NCBI RefSeq assembly: GCF_001577265.1
Contig: NZ_CP014517.1
Span: 1,107,001 to 1,171,000 of the forward strand
Direction of reading: 5' to 3'
Origin: Variovorax sp. PAMC 28711
GTDB taxonomy: Bacteria > Pseudomonadota > Gammaproteobacteria > Burkholderiales > Burkholderiaceae_C
DNA: 64,000 nt
Numbering within the stretch: the stretch's first letter is position 1; each line of letters opens with the position of its first letter. The translations under genes were made by a program, and so were the position numbers. Below are positions 38,192-47,106 of this stretch, one piece after another. The notes beneath the pieces were generated by a model that saw only the letters and a program-made list of their open reading frames with translations, ran no database searches and had not been told where the DNA came from.

Positions 38192-38241
38192 TTTCACGCA
38201 CCGTTTGCCTAGTGAAATCCCTGATCCTGGCAATACAGGAT
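38192..38241. promoter_or_regulatory. Candidate operators upstream of the polyol operon
   Basis: Two inverted repeats lie 100-150 nt upstream of mtlE: TTTCAC-N14-GTGAAA (38192-38217) and ATCCTG-N6-CAGGAT (38224-38241). They are reasonable targets for the AraC regulator or another sugar regulator. AraC proteins more often bind direct repeats, so this is tentative. I cannot place a clear -35/-10 pair. Confidence 0.3.
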
Positions 38242-38267
38242 GTAACCGTTTGGGCGGGCGCAAAGAA

Positions 38268-38290
38268 AAAGGCCGCACAGGGCGGCCTTT
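38268..38290 (-). terminator. Intrinsic terminator after the tal-pgi-DUF805 unit
   Basis: A perfect 9-bp stem AAAGGCCGC/GCGGCCTTT (38268-38276 with 38282-38290) with a 5-nt loop. On minus it is followed by a T-rich tract (complement of 38259-38270). It ends transcription 23 nt past the DUF805 stop. Confidence 0.87.
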
Positions 38291-38312
38291 GACAACAGGA
38301 AAGCGTTGCGGC

Positions 38313-38645
38313 TCAGGCCGTCGGCGGTGCGCCGTAGGCGTTGCTTTCCGGCTGGCTCGGCTGCACCAGGAAATACAGCAACACGAAGTTGGCGATCGGG
38401 ATCAGGCCAAGCAGCAGAAACCAGCCGCTCTTGCCGATGTCGTGCAGGCGGCGGGCGCCCACGGCGAGTGCAGGGAGGATCAAGGCGAGTGCGGCCAGAA
38501 AGTAGACGTACTCGTGGATGAAGCCGGTGATGATCAGGACGATCACCTCGGCCAGCACGAACCACCAGTACTCGGAACGCGACGCGCGACCGGAAAAATC
38601 GACGTACTTGGCAAAGCACGTCTTGACGGATTCCTGAATATTCAC
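38313..38645 (-). CDS. DUF805 small membrane protein
   Basis: A 110-aa DUF805 protein with four predicted helices. It begins with GTG, preceded by AGAGGAG 8 nt upstream. The N-terminal SVKTCFAKYVDFSGRASRSEYWWF motif and the ARRLHDIGKSGWF motif are hallmarks of the family. Its function is unknown; E. coli members are called YhaH/YhaI. It lies 76 nt after pgi on the same strand and may be co-transcribed with tal-pgi or have its own promoter. Confidence 0.88.
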   Translation of the reverse strand: MNIQESVKTCFAKYVDFSGRASRSEYWWFVLAEVIVLIITGFIHEYVYFLAALALILPALAVGARRLHDIGKSGWFLLLGLIPIANFVLLYFLVQPSQPESNAYGAPPTA

Positions 38646-38721
38646 AAACAACTCCTCTTTGTTAACCCCGCGGGAAATTCCCCCGGGCATCATATTCGGC
38701 GGCACCCCGCCAGAGGCGTGC

Positions 38722-40242
38722 TCAGGCCGGCTTGAGCCGCACCAAGAGGCCTGCCGTCGACGCGTCCAGGCCGTCCGTAGCGCCCGAAGCGAGACGGGGT
38801 TCGATGTCTTTCGCCAGCACCTTGCCGAGCTCGACGCCCCACTGGTCGAAACTGTTGATGCCCCACAGCGCACCGCTCGTGAACACGCGGTGTTCGTACA
38901 TCGCGAGGAAGGCGCCGAGCGTTTCGGGCGACAGTGTCTCGAACACGAAGAAGGTGCTCGGCCGGTTTCCCGGGAAGTTCTTGTGGCCGCCGGCATCGTG
39001 CTGGCCGACCATCAGCGCCTGCGCCTGCGCGATGCAATTGGCGAGCAGTTTGGCGTGGTGGCCTTCGAGGTCGTGCGAGGCATCGCGCACCGCAATGAAT
39101 TCCAGCGGGGTGACGTCCGTGCCCTGATGCAGCATCTGGAAGTAGGCATGCTGGCCGTTGGTGCCGGGTTCGCCCCAGAGCACCGGCGAGGTGCCGTAAG
39201 TCAACGACTGGCCATCGATGTCGACCTGCTTGCCGTTGCTCTCCATCTCGAGTTGCTGCAGGTAGGCAGGCAGCCGCTTGAGCGCGCTGTGGTACGGCGC
39301 GATGCTGCGCGTGGTGAAGCGGTGGAAGTTGCGATACCAGACGTCGAGCAGGCCGAGCCGCACGGGCAGGTTCTGCGCCAGCGGCGCGGTGCGAAAGTGC
39401 TCGTCCATCGCGTGTGCGCCCGCGAGCATTCCCCGAAATCCCTCGGCGCCGATGGCCAGCGCAATCGGCAGGCCGATGGCCGACCAGAGCGAGTAGCGAC
39501 CGCCGACCCAGTCCCAGAAACCGAAGGTCGTCGTGATGCCGAACGCCTTCGCGGCCTCGACGTTGGTGGTCAGCGCCGCGAAATGACGCGCAATGTCCAG
39601 CCCGCCGGCCCGCTCGAACCAGCGCTTGGCCGACAGCGCGTTGGTCATGGTCTCGGCGGTGGTGAAGGTCTTCGACGCGATCAGGAACAGGGTATGTTCA
39701 GGCGCGAGGTCGCGCAGCACGCCGGCCAGTTCGTGGCCATCGACGTTGGAGACGAAGTGAAAGCGCTTGCCCGGCGCGACGAATTCGGCCATGGCGAGCA
39801 CGGCCATCTGCGGCCCGAGATCGGAGCCGCCGATGCCGATGTTCACCACGTCGGTGATGGTGTGGTCGCCGCGCACGTGCTCCGCGTAAGCGAGCATCGC
39901 GTCGAGCGTCTGCAGCACTTCGGGCGTCGCATCCGGGCTGCGCAGCAAGGTGTGAAGTACCGCGCGGTCTTCGGTGCTGTTGATGTGCTTGCCTGCGAAC
40001 ATCGCGTCGCGGTGCGCCTCGAGGCCGCACTCGCGGGCCAGTTCGAACAACAGCTTTTCGGTGGCGACGTCGACAAGATTCTTCGACAGGTCGGCAAACA
40101 GAAAAGGCGCTTCCTGGCTGAACGACGCCACACGCGTGGCATCGTTCTTGAACGCTTCACGCAGATCGAAGTCGCGGCCCGACGTGTCGTACTGCGACTG
40201 CAGCGAACCCCATGCGCTCGTGCGGTCGCAGCGCGTGCTCAT
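38722..40242 (-). CDS. pgi: Glucose-6-phosphate isomerase
   Basis: Interconverts glucose 6-phosphate and fructose 6-phosphate in the cytoplasm. It is 506 aa. The landmarks are [11 protein letters not shown], the SIS substrate region SNVDGHEL, the catalytic loop [20 protein letters not shown], and the C-terminal signature [12 protein letters not shown]. The ATG overlaps the tal stop by 4 nt (ATGA), so the two are coupled. The family is usually ~545 aa in enterobacteria; this shorter form fits many betaproteobacteria. Confidence 0.97.
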   Translation of the reverse strand: MSTRCDRTSAWGSLQSQYDTSGRDFDLREAFKNDATRVASFSQEAPFLFADLSKNLVDVATEKLLFELARECGLEAHRDAMFAGKHINSTEDRAVLHTLLRSPDATPEVLQTLDAMLAYAEHVRGDHTITDVVNIGIGGSDLGPQMAVLAMAEFVAPGKRFHFVSNVDGHELAGVLRDLAPEHTLFLIASKTFTTAETMTNALSAKRWFERAGGLDIARHFAALTTNVEAAKAFGITTTFGFWDWVGGRYSLWSAIGLPIALAIGAEGFRGMLAGAHAMDEHFRTAPLAQNLPVRLGLLDVWYRNFHRFTTRSIAPYHSALKRLPAYLQQLEMESNGKQVDIDGQSLTYGTSPVLWGEPGTNGQHAYFQMLHQGTDVTPLEFIAVRDASHDLEGHHAKLLANCIAQAQALMVGQHDAGGHKNFPGNRPSTFFVFETLSPETLGAFLAMYEHRVFTSGALWGINSFDQWGVELGKVLAKDIEPRLASGATDGLDASTAGLLVRLKPA

Positions 40243-41189
40243 TTCGTCACCATCAACTTTTCGAGCTTGACCGCGTCGGCCGCGAAGGCGCGGATGCCTT
40301 CGGCGAGTTTCTCGGTGGCCATCGCATCTTCGTTCATCGCGAAACGGAAAGAAGCTTCGTCGTACGACACCTTCTCGACGTCGATTTTCTTCGCGGCCTC
40401 GGCGTCGAGCGCGTGGGTGAGCGGCGCTTCGCTGCCGGCGAGTTCGCCGAGCAGGTCGGGGCTGATCGTGAGCAGGTCGCAACCCGCCAGCGCGGCGATC
40501 TGGCCGACGTTGCGGAAGCTCGCACCCATCACCTCGGTGGCGATGCCCTGCTTCTTGTAGTAGTTGTAGATCTGCTGGACCGACTTCACGCCCGGATCGT
40601 TGGCGCCCGCGTTGGCTGCCTCGTCCCACTTGGCGCCCGCCGACTTCTTGTACCAGTCGTAGATGCGACCGACGAACGGCGAAATGAGCTTCACGCCTGC
40701 GTCGCCGCACGCCACCGCCTGTGCGAACGAGAACAGCAAGGTGAGGTTGGTGTTGATGCCCTTCTTCTGCAGTTCGCGCGCGGCCTCGATGCCTTCCCAG
40801 GTGGACGCCACCTTGATGAGCAGGCGCTTCTCGATCTCGATGCCCTCGGCGCGGTACAGCGCGACGATGCGATCGGCGCGCGCAATCGTGCCGGCGGTGT
40901 CGAAGCTCAGGCGCGCATCGACTTCGGTAGACACGCGGCCCGGAATGATCGAGAGAATTTCAGTCCCGAAGCGCACGAGCAGCCGGTCGATCACTTCGTC
41001 GAGCGGCTTGCCCTTGTGCTTGGCGACGGTCTCTTCCAGCAAGGGCCGGTAGGCGTCGTTCTGCACGGCTTTGAGGATGAGCGACGGATTGGTCGTCGCG
41101 TCGGTCGGCTTGAACTTGGCAAAGTCGTTGAAGTTGCCGGTGTCGGCCACCACGGTGGTCCATTGGCGGAGAGCGTCGAGTTGGTTCAT
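40239..41189 (-). CDS. tal: Transaldolase B
   Basis: Transfers dihydroxyacetone between sedoheptulose 7-phosphate and glyceraldehyde 3-phosphate in the non-oxidative pentose phosphate pathway. It is 316 aa. The Schiff-base lysine is Lys126 in [25 protein letters not shown] is the N-terminal signature, and [18 protein letters not shown] is the conserved C-terminal block. The start MNQLDALRQ matches family length. A -10-like GATAAT sits only 6 nt upstream, so the mRNA may be leaderless, although a distant AGGA is present. Confidence 0.97.
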   Translation of the reverse strand: MNQLDALRQWTTVVADTGNFNDFAKFKPTDATTNPSLILKAVQNDAYRPLLEETVAKHKGKPLDEVIDRLLVRFGTEILSIIPGRVSTEVDARLSFDTAGTIARADRIVALYRAEGIEIEKRLLIKVASTWEGIEAARELQKKGINTNLTLLFSFAQAVACGDAGVKLISPFVGRIYDWYKKSAGAKWDEAANAGANDPGVKSVQQIYNYYKKQGIATEVMGASFRNVGQIAALAGCDLLTISPDLLGELAGSEAPLTHALDAEAAKKIDVEKVSYDEASFRFAMNEDAMATEKLAEGIRAFAADAVKLEKLMVTK

Positions 41190-41195
41190 CGAATC

Positions 41196-41224
41196 ATTAT
41201 CCTGCGCACTTCCGCGCTGTTCAC
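41196..41224 (-). promoter_or_regulatory. Candidate tal promoter
   Basis: On minus, GTGAAC (41224-41219) and GATAAT (41201-41196) are 17 nt apart. Transcription would begin at or next to the tal start codon (41189). Confidence 0.4.
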
Positions 41225-41356
41225 ACGTTGTTGACGAAGCCGGATGCTCTGGTGCGGGCATTGCGCCCGACGCCGACAGCCCCCGTGGTCCGTTGCTGAC
41301 GCGGCACCGGGAAAGCCGCGGCTATCCTTCAACGCTGTTCTATCAGGAGGAAAACC

Positions 41357-42058
41357 ATGTCCTTTCGCTTCTCCCGCAACGAACTGGCATCCCCGCCATC
41401 GAGTTCCGCCGAGCACGACCGCGCGCGCAGCGTGTCCATCGGCACGCTGGCCGCTGCCTTTTGCGTGGGCGGCGTGGTGGCCCTGATCGCGCTGAGCACC
41501 GCACGCACGGCGCGGGCTCAGACTGGCGCCGGCCCGGCCGATGGCGCGCCGCTCATGCGCGCGCCGCTGCAAGTGGTCGCGCCGGTGGACCTGAAGCGCT
41601 ACGCCGGTTTGTGGCACGAGCAGGCACGCTTGCCGAATCGGTTCGAGAAAAAATGCGTCGGGCCGGTCACCGCCGAGTACACGCCGCAGGAAGACGGCAC
41701 GGTGCAAGTGGTCAATCGATGCGGGCTGGCCGACGGCCAATTCGATGAGGTCGCCGGGTCGGCACGGGTCGTTCCAGTGGCCGGCCAGCCCGGAGCCGGA
41801 CGTCTCGAAGTGCGCTTCGCACCGGCATGGTTGAGCTGGTTGCCCGCTGTGTGGGGCGACTACTGGATCCTGAAGCTCGACCGCGACTACCAGGTCGCGC
41901 TCGTCGGCGCGCCGAACCGCGACTATCTGTGGGTGCTGTCGCGCACGCCGAAGCTGGACGAGGCGACGCTGCGCGAGCAACTCGAGTACGCGCGCAGTCT
42001 TGGCTTCGATGTCGACAAGGTCGTCCGCACAGGCGAGACCGTCACGACGGCGCGTTGA
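41357..42058 (+). CDS. Lipocalin family protein (Blc-like) with N-terminal membrane helix
   Basis: A 233-aa bacterial lipocalin. About 26 charged residues precede a hydrophobic helix (residues 27-47) ending ARTARA-Q, a likely signal-peptidase site or an uncleaved anchor. No lipobox Cys is present, unlike E. coli Blc. The lipocalin domain starts with DLKRYAGLWHEQARLPNRFEKKC (G-x-W motif) and continues through VTAEYTPQEDGTVQVVNRC, DYWILKLDRDYQVALVG and LWVLSRTP. Two Cys at about residues 95 and 117 may form the family disulfide. The ribosome site AGGAGG is strong. The 3' end overlaps the convergent HAD gene by 17 nt. Confidence 0.87.
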   Translation: MSFRFSRNELASPPSSSAEHDRARSVSIGTLAAAFCVGGVVALIALSTARTARAQTGAGPADGAPLMRAPLQVVAPVDLKRYAGLWHEQARLPNRFEKKCVGPVTAEYTPQEDGTVQVVNRCGLADGQFDEVAGSARVVPVAGQPGAGRLEVRFAPAWLSWLPAVWGDYWILKLDRDYQVALVGAPNRDYLWVLSRTPKLDEATLREQLEYARSLGFDVDKVVRTGETVTTAR

Positions 42059-42695
42059 GACCTGGCGAGACGCGATGCGTCAAGGCGTGTGCGAGCTGCT
42101 GGGGAAGCGCGCTCGGGGCTTCGCAATGGATCGCCTGCCAGCCGAACCTTCGTGCGGCGTCGACGTTCGCGATCGAGTCGTCGATGAAGATCGTCTCTGC
42201 CGCGTCGAGACCGTAGCGCGTCGCCAGCAGCTCGTAGATTTCGCGCTGTGGCTTGATCAACTTCACATCGCCTGAAAAGATCCCGCCCTCGAACCACGGC
42301 AAGAAAAGCCCCCGCGCCTCGAGCGCTCGCGCGTAGGGCACCGACATGTTCGAGAGGTAGTAAAGATGCAGGTCTTCCCCTGCATCCCTGCGCTGGCGCA
42401 GTGTGTCCAAGAGGTTCACCGTCACCGGGACAGGCTGCAGCCGCTCGCCCATCGGCGCCAGAAAGTCGCTCAGCGTGTTGGGCGGCAGGGAAAGCCGCTT
42501 GGCCATGCGCCCCACTGCGACTTCCAGCGGATGCGTGCCGCGATCGAATCCCCACCAGTCCTCATGGCCGAACATCGCGCGAGCCAATGCGTGTGCGGCT
42601 TCCGCCGTCGGCGCATGGAGACCCAGATGCGTCCGCACCAGTGCCACCGGCTCCCACTCGAGCAGCACGGCGCCGAAATCGAAGACGATGTTCAT
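42042..42695 (-). CDS. HAD-superfamily phosphatase (YihX-like)
   Basis: A 217-aa haloacid-dehalogenase-like hydrolase. Motif I is DFGAV (nucleophile Asp6), with Gly at the second Asp position, as in the YihX (DLGNV) glucose-1-phosphatase group. Motif II is YLSNMS, motif III is the lysine in VKLIKPQREIY, and motif IV is IFIDDSIANVDAA. An alpha-helical cap lies at residues ~15-90. It lies 11 nt from the ABC ATPase gene on the same strand, so it may belong to that operon. Its substrate is unproven; sugar phosphates fit the neighbours. Confidence 0.83.
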   Translation of the reverse strand: MNIVFDFGAVLLEWEPVALVRTHLGLHAPTAEAAHALARAMFGHEDWWGFDRGTHPLEVAVGRMAKRLSLPPNTLSDFLAPMGERLQPVPVTVNLLDTLRQRRDAGEDLHLYYLSNMSVPYARALEARGLFLPWFEGGIFSGDVKLIKPQREIYELLATRYGLDAAETIFIDDSIANVDAARRFGWQAIHCEAPSALPQQLAHALTHRVSPGLNAPS

Positions 42696-42706
42696 CGGCG
42701 CAGGAC

Positions 42707-43750
42707 TCAGGCGGCGCCTGTCACGACCGACACACCATGGCTGGCCAGCGCCAAGGTGGTTTGGGCGCCGACAGCCAGCGGATGCGACAGGTCGGACGAC
42801 ACCACGAAGACCGACCCCAGCGCGGTGTCGAAGTTGTACTCGTAGAAGCTGCCGAGATAGGTCGACTTGGTACAGCGCGCGTCCAGCCCGACAGCCGCGC
42901 CGATCTGCCAGGCCTCGGGCCGCACAGCGACTTTCACAACGCCGGGCGGCACGTTGTAGCGCGGCGCCAGCGTCAACGGGCCGAGCGCCACGCGGCCGTC
43001 GGGTTGCGCCACCGCCGGGAACACCATCGCCTCGCCCATGAAGCCGGCGACGAATTCGCTCTCGGGCTTGCCGTACAAAGCCTCGGGCGTGCCGCGCTGC
43101 GCGATCACGCCATGGTCCATCACGATGATCTGGTCGCTGACCGCGAGCGCTTCGCTCTGGTCGTGCGTGACATAGGCGACCGTGAGTCTCAGGCGCTGCT
43201 GGATGGCGCGGATCTCTTCGCGCATCTCGCGGCGCAGGCGCGCGTCGAGATTGGAGAGTGGCTCGTCGAACAGCAGCACCGCGGGCTCCAGCACCAATGC
43301 GCGCGCCAGCGCCACGCGCTGCTGCTGGCCGCCCGAAAGTTCGCTCGGCAGCCGCTCGTCGAAGCCGACCAGGCCGACGCCGCGCAGCGCCTCGCGCGCC
43401 CGGGAGGTGGTCTCCTCTTTCTTGACGCCGCTCATGCGCAATCCGTAACCGACGTTCTCGATGACGTTCATGTGCGGGAACAGCGCATAGCTCTGGAACA
43501 TCATGCTGACATTGCGGTCGGCCGGGCCGAGCGTGGTGACGTCGCGCCCGCCCATGACGATCGAACCCGACGTCGGCGATTCGAGCCCCGCGATCATCCG
43601 CAGCGTGGTCGTCTTGCCGCAGCCCGACGGGCCCAGGATGGTGGTCAGCGTGCCTTCGGGCACCTCGAAGCTGATGCCCTTGACCGCGAGCGGCGCGCGC
43701 GGGTCGGTGCCGTAGCGCTTGGTGATGTCCTTGAAAACGATGCCGCTCAT
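42707..43750 (-). CDS. ABC transporter ATPase (AfuC/FbpC family)
   Basis: 347 aa. Walker A is GPSGCGKTT, the signature is LSGGQQQRVALARAL, Walker B is VLLFDEPLSNLD and the switch is VTHDQSEALAVSD. A TOBE-like C-terminal domain covers about residues 240-347. Automatic labels call such proteins ferric-ion transport ATPases, but the same family includes sugar-phosphate (AfuC) and phosphonate systems. The ATG overlaps the permease stop by 4 nt. Confidence 0.88.
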   Translation of the reverse strand: MSGIVFKDITKRYGTDPRAPLAVKGISFEVPEGTLTTILGPSGCGKTTTLRMIAGLESPTSGSIVMGGRDVTTLGPADRNVSMMFQSYALFPHMNVIENVGYGLRMSGVKKEETTSRAREALRGVGLVGFDERLPSELSGGQQQRVALARALVLEPAVLLFDEPLSNLDARLRREMREEIRAIQQRLRLTVAYVTHDQSEALAVSDQIIVMDHGVIAQRGTPEALYGKPESEFVAGFMGEAMVFPAVAQPDGRVALGPLTLAPRYNVPPGVVKVAVRPEAWQIGAAVGLDARCTKSTYLGSFYEYNFDTALGSVFVVSSDLSHPLAVGAQTTLALASHGVSVVTGAA

Positions 43751-45951
43751 GCCAGTCTTTCGGTAGTGGGTGGGCCCGCCTTGCGGCGGCCCAGCTTGCG
43801 TTCGCCGACCACGAACTGGATCAGCGCGATGGCCGCCGACATCAGCACGATGAGCACCGTGCAATACGCCAGCGCGACGCCGTAGTCGCCATTGCCGACG
43901 CGGCCGATGATGTAGGTGGTCGCGAGTTCGTTCTCGGCCGTGACCAGGAAGATGACCGCGCTCACCGTCGTCATGGAGCGCACGAAGCTGTACACCAGCG
44001 CGGCCACCAGCGCCGGCTTCAACAGCGGCAGCACGACCTTGAAAAGCGTCTGCGAGGTCGACGCACGCAGCATCAGCGAGGCTTCGTCGAGCGAGCGGTC
44101 GAGTTGCTTGAACGCCGCCGTGCCCGCCCGCACACCCACCGGCAGGTTCCGGAACATGAAGCACAACACGATGATGAGGCCGGTGCCCGTGAGCTCCAGC
44201 GGCGGTACGTTGAACGCGAGGATGTAGCTCACCCCGAGCACGGTGCCGGGAATCGCGAACGCCAGCAGCGCCGCGAACTCGAAAGCGCCCTGCCCTTTGA
44301 ACTCGTTGCGCGCCAGCAGCCACGCGATCAGCAGGCCCAGCGTCGCGGTGATCGGTGCCGAGATCGCGGCCAGCTTCACCGTGGTGATGAGCGAGTTCCA
44401 CGCGGTGCCGGCCCACACCAGACCGAACTGTCCCCACTCCAGCGAGAACGCCGTCTTGAAGTGGTTCAGCGTGAGCGTGTAGTCGCGACCCCAGGTCTGG
44501 ACGAAGCCGCCCGCGAAGGCGAAGAGATAGACCACCAGCGTGAACACAATCCACGGGAACGCGATCGAATAGATGGTACGGCGCACGCCGTCGGGCAGCG
44601 GCATCGGAATGCCGGCGTCGCCCTTGCCGCTCACGGTCGTGTAGTTCTTCTTGCCGAGCACGCCGCGCTGCAATGCGAACACACCGAGCGCGAAGAAGGT
44701 GAGGATCCACGCGAGCGAGGCCGCACGGCCCGGATCGTTCTGGGCGCCGACGATCGCGAAGAAGATGTCGGTCGACAGCACGGAGTAGTCGCCGCCGACG
44801 ACGATCGGATTGCCGAAGTCCGCGATGCTTTCGATGAAGCCGACGAGGAACGCGTTGGCCAGTCCGGGCTTGAGCAACGGCAGCGTCACGGTGAAAAACG
44901 TGCGACGGCGGTCGGCGCGCAGCATCAGCGCCGCTTCTTCCAGGCTCGGCGCGATGCCCTGCACCACGCCGCGCATGATCATGAAAGCGATCGGCGTGAA
45001 CGCGAAGAGTTGCGCAATGACCAACCCCTTGAGCCCATAGAACCAGCGCGACGGCTCGACGCCGAACAGGCTTTCCAGCACCTGGTTCACCACACCCGCG
45101 CGGCCGAACAGCAGGATCAGCCCGAGCCCGACCACGAAAGGCGGCGTGATGATCGGCAACAGCGCCAGCACGCGCAGCGGCCCTTGCCAGCGCTTGTGGC
45201 CGCGCTCGGCCATCAACGCCATCAAGGTGCCGAGAAAAGTGGTGCCCGCCGCCACGATGAGAGCGAGCGCGAGCGTGTTCCAGGCAACCCCGCAACGCAC
45301 GCCGCCCACCACGCAGCTCAGGCCCCAGATGCGCTCGGTGAAAACGCGCGTGACGAAAGCCGACAACGACCATTGCCCCTCTTCAGTGAGGAACGCGCCG
45401 GCCAGTGCCTTGCTCACCGGGTAGGCGATGAACAGCGCCATCAGCACGCCGCAGCCGATGACCGCACCGGAAACGAAGAGATCTCCCTTGAAGAAACCGA
45501 GCCGGGCCAGCCCGAAGGCCGCCAGCAGGATCAGCGCGACCAACACGACGAAGCCGCCGGCGCCGATGCCGAACTGGTTGATCGCCAGTTCGCCGAACGT
45601 GGTGTTGAAGAAGGCGCTGCTCCAGCCGCGCGCACCGATCAGGAAGCCGCTGACCGCCAGCCCGGCCGCGCCGACCAGCCCGCCCGCCAACAACCAGCGC
45701 CCTTGTGCGCGGCCCGCCGGCAGCGCGGCGCCGATGGCGCAGAGCGCCAACCCTGCCACGCCGAGGAAGAGCCAGTCGCGCCCTTGCATCGCGGCCTGCA
45801 GCACGCCGTTGGCAGCCTCGCCGCTGGCGAACACCCGCGGCAGTGCTTCATACCAACTCGTGTCCTGAATCGCGTACCAGGGCAGGACCAGATAACCCAG
45901 CAATCCGGCCGCGAGACAGAACCAGATCGCGGCGTTGGGACGGCGGTTCAC
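43747..45951 (-). CDS. ABC transporter permease, double-length (AfuB/FbpB family)
   Basis: 734 aa, longer than the ~500-550 aa of iron FbpB proteins. An extra N-terminal group of about four helices (residues 1-140) precedes two fused permease domains. Two coupling loops are present: EAALMLRADRRRTFFTVTLP (first domain) and EASLMLRASTSQTLFKVVLP (second). The long form is shared with AfuB of Actinobacillus, which was reported to carry hexose phosphates; that comparison is from memory. The stop overlaps the ATPase start, and the binding-protein gene ends 3 nt upstream. Confidence 0.87.
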   Translation of the reverse strand: MNRRPNAAIWFCLAAGLLGYLVLPWYAIQDTSWYEALPRVFASGEAANGVLQAAMQGRDWLFLGVAGLALCAIGAALPAGRAQGRWLLAGGLVGAAGLAVSGFLIGARGWSSAFFNTTFGELAINQFGIGAGGFVVLVALILLAAFGLARLGFFKGDLFVSGAVIGCGVLMALFIAYPVSKALAGAFLTEEGQWSLSAFVTRVFTERIWGLSCVVGGVRCGVAWNTLALALIVAAGTTFLGTLMALMAERGHKRWQGPLRVLALLPIITPPFVVGLGLILLFGRAGVVNQVLESLFGVEPSRWFYGLKGLVIAQLFAFTPIAFMIMRGVVQGIAPSLEEAALMLRADRRRTFFTVTLPLLKPGLANAFLVGFIESIADFGNPIVVGGDYSVLSTDIFFAIVGAQNDPGRAASLAWILTFFALGVFALQRGVLGKKNYTTVSGKGDAGIPMPLPDGVRRTIYSIAFPWIVFTLVVYLFAFAGGFVQTWGRDYTLTLNHFKTAFSLEWGQFGLVWAGTAWNSLITTVKLAAISAPITATLGLLIAWLLARNEFKGQGAFEFAALLAFAIPGTVLGVSYILAFNVPPLELTGTGLIIVLCFMFRNLPVGVRAGTAAFKQLDRSLDEASLMLRASTSQTLFKVVLPLLKPALVAALVYSFVRSMTTVSAVIFLVTAENELATTYIIGRVGNGDYGVALAYCTVLIVLMSAAIALIQFVVGERKLGRRKAGPPTTERLA

Positions 45952-45954
45952 CGG

Positions 45955-46965
45955 TCAGCGCGGCAGCGAATTGACTTCTTTTTCCCAACGCGCAATCAGG
46001 CGCCGGCGCTCCGAGCTCTCGCCGTACTTCTTGTAGTCGTAATTGATGAGCTTGATCTTCTTGAAATCGGGCACGTTGGCATCGACCACCGTGGCCTTGT
46101 TCGACGGCAGCTGATACTGCTTGGACGCCGCGCCGAAGGCCTGCGCAGCAGGCGTCAACGCCCACTCGTAGAACTTCTTGGCCTGATCGAGGTTGCGCGC
46201 GCCCTTGATGATGCTCATCGAGCCGATCTCGGCGCCGGTGCCTTCGGCCGGCGTCACGGTCTCGACCGGAAAGCCCTGCATCTTTTCCTGCGGCGCGTCG
46301 TGCACGAAGCTGATCGACACCGCCGTTTCGCCGCGCGCCACCGCCTTGATCGGGCCGGTGCCCGACCGGGTGTATTGGCCGACGTTCTTGTGCAGGCCCT
46401 TGAGGTAGTCGAAGGCCTTGTCTTCGCCCATGAGTTGCACGAGCGTGGCAATCATCGTGTAGGCCGTGCCGCTCGAAGCGGGGTTCGCCACCTGGATGTC
46501 GCCCTTGTATTCGGGCTTCAGCAGGTCGGCCCAGGTCATGGGCACGGCCAGCTTTTTCTTCTTGAGCAGCTCGGTGTTGTAGCCGAAGCCGAGCGGCCCC
46601 GAGTAGATGCCGACCGTTTTGTAGCCGGACTGCTGCGCCTGCTGTTGCGCCCACGGATAAAGCTGCGGCAAGGACGGCGACTTGTATTCGAGCGTGAGGC
46701 CGGACTCGGCCGCCTGAAGGTGGGGGTCGCCGGTGCCACCGAACCACACGTCGGTCTTCGGGTTCTCCTTTTCGGCGACCAGCTGCGCCAGCGCCTCGCC
46801 GGAGCCCTTGAGCGCGAGGTTGATCTTGACGCCCGTCGTGCGCGCATAGACCGTGGCGATCATGTTGCACCAGTCGGCCTGGACCGAGCAGATCACGTTG
46901 ACCTGTTGTGCCGATGCGGCTGCCGACAGACCCATCAGCGCCGCAGCGCACAAAAATTTCTTCAT
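45955..46965 (-). CDS. ABC transporter periplasmic binding protein (AfuA/FbpA-like)
   Basis: A 336-aa periplasmic binding protein. The signal peptide is residues 1-19, ending SASA. The mature start VNVICSVQADWCN has two cysteines. Further motifs are DVWFGGTGDPH, LGFGYNTELL, MTWADLL and ANPASSGTAYTM. The Tyr-Tyr pair that binds iron in classical FbpA proteins is absent, since no YY occurs anywhere in the protein. Combined with the long permease and the sugar-phosphate enzymes nearby, this favours a sugar-phosphate or other oxyanion ligand. The start MKKFLC is chosen for the signal peptide; the gene diverges from zwf. Confidence 0.86.
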   Translation of the reverse strand: MKKFLCAAALMGLSAAASAQQVNVICSVQADWCNMIATVYARTTGVKINLALKGSGEALAQLVAEKENPKTDVWFGGTGDPHLQAAESGLTLEYKSPSLPQLYPWAQQQAQQSGYKTVGIYSGPLGFGYNTELLKKKKLAVPMTWADLLKPEYKGDIQVANPASSGTAYTMIATLVQLMGEDKAFDYLKGLHKNVGQYTRSGTGPIKAVARGETAVSISFVHDAPQEKMQGFPVETVTPAEGTGAEIGSMSIIKGARNLDQAKKFYEWALTPAAQAFGAASKQYQLPSNKATVVDANVPDFKKIKLINYDYKKYGESSERRRLIARWEKEVNSLPR

Positions 46966-47106
46966 ACAACCTCGAGCTTCAAAAAAACGAAATGGCCCCT
47001 CAGGCCGCTCGCGAGCATACCGCCGCTGGCACGGTTCAAGCATCGGTGCAACTACCATTAAAGTGGCAGCTGATTCGGCACTTCCCACCACACGGATTTC
47101 CCTCCC

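Noticed and set aside
44104..47061. A 985-codon open frame on plus
   Set aside because: Antisense to the ABC permease and binding-protein genes; low-complexity Arg/Gln/Glu-rich translation with no domain. Long open antisense frames are expected at this GC content.
46966..47106. Fur box or HexR site between the transporter and zwf
   Set aside because: No 19-bp Fur-like GATAAT repeat and no TGTAAT-type HexR palindrome is visible. Only a GTGCAAC half-site is seen.
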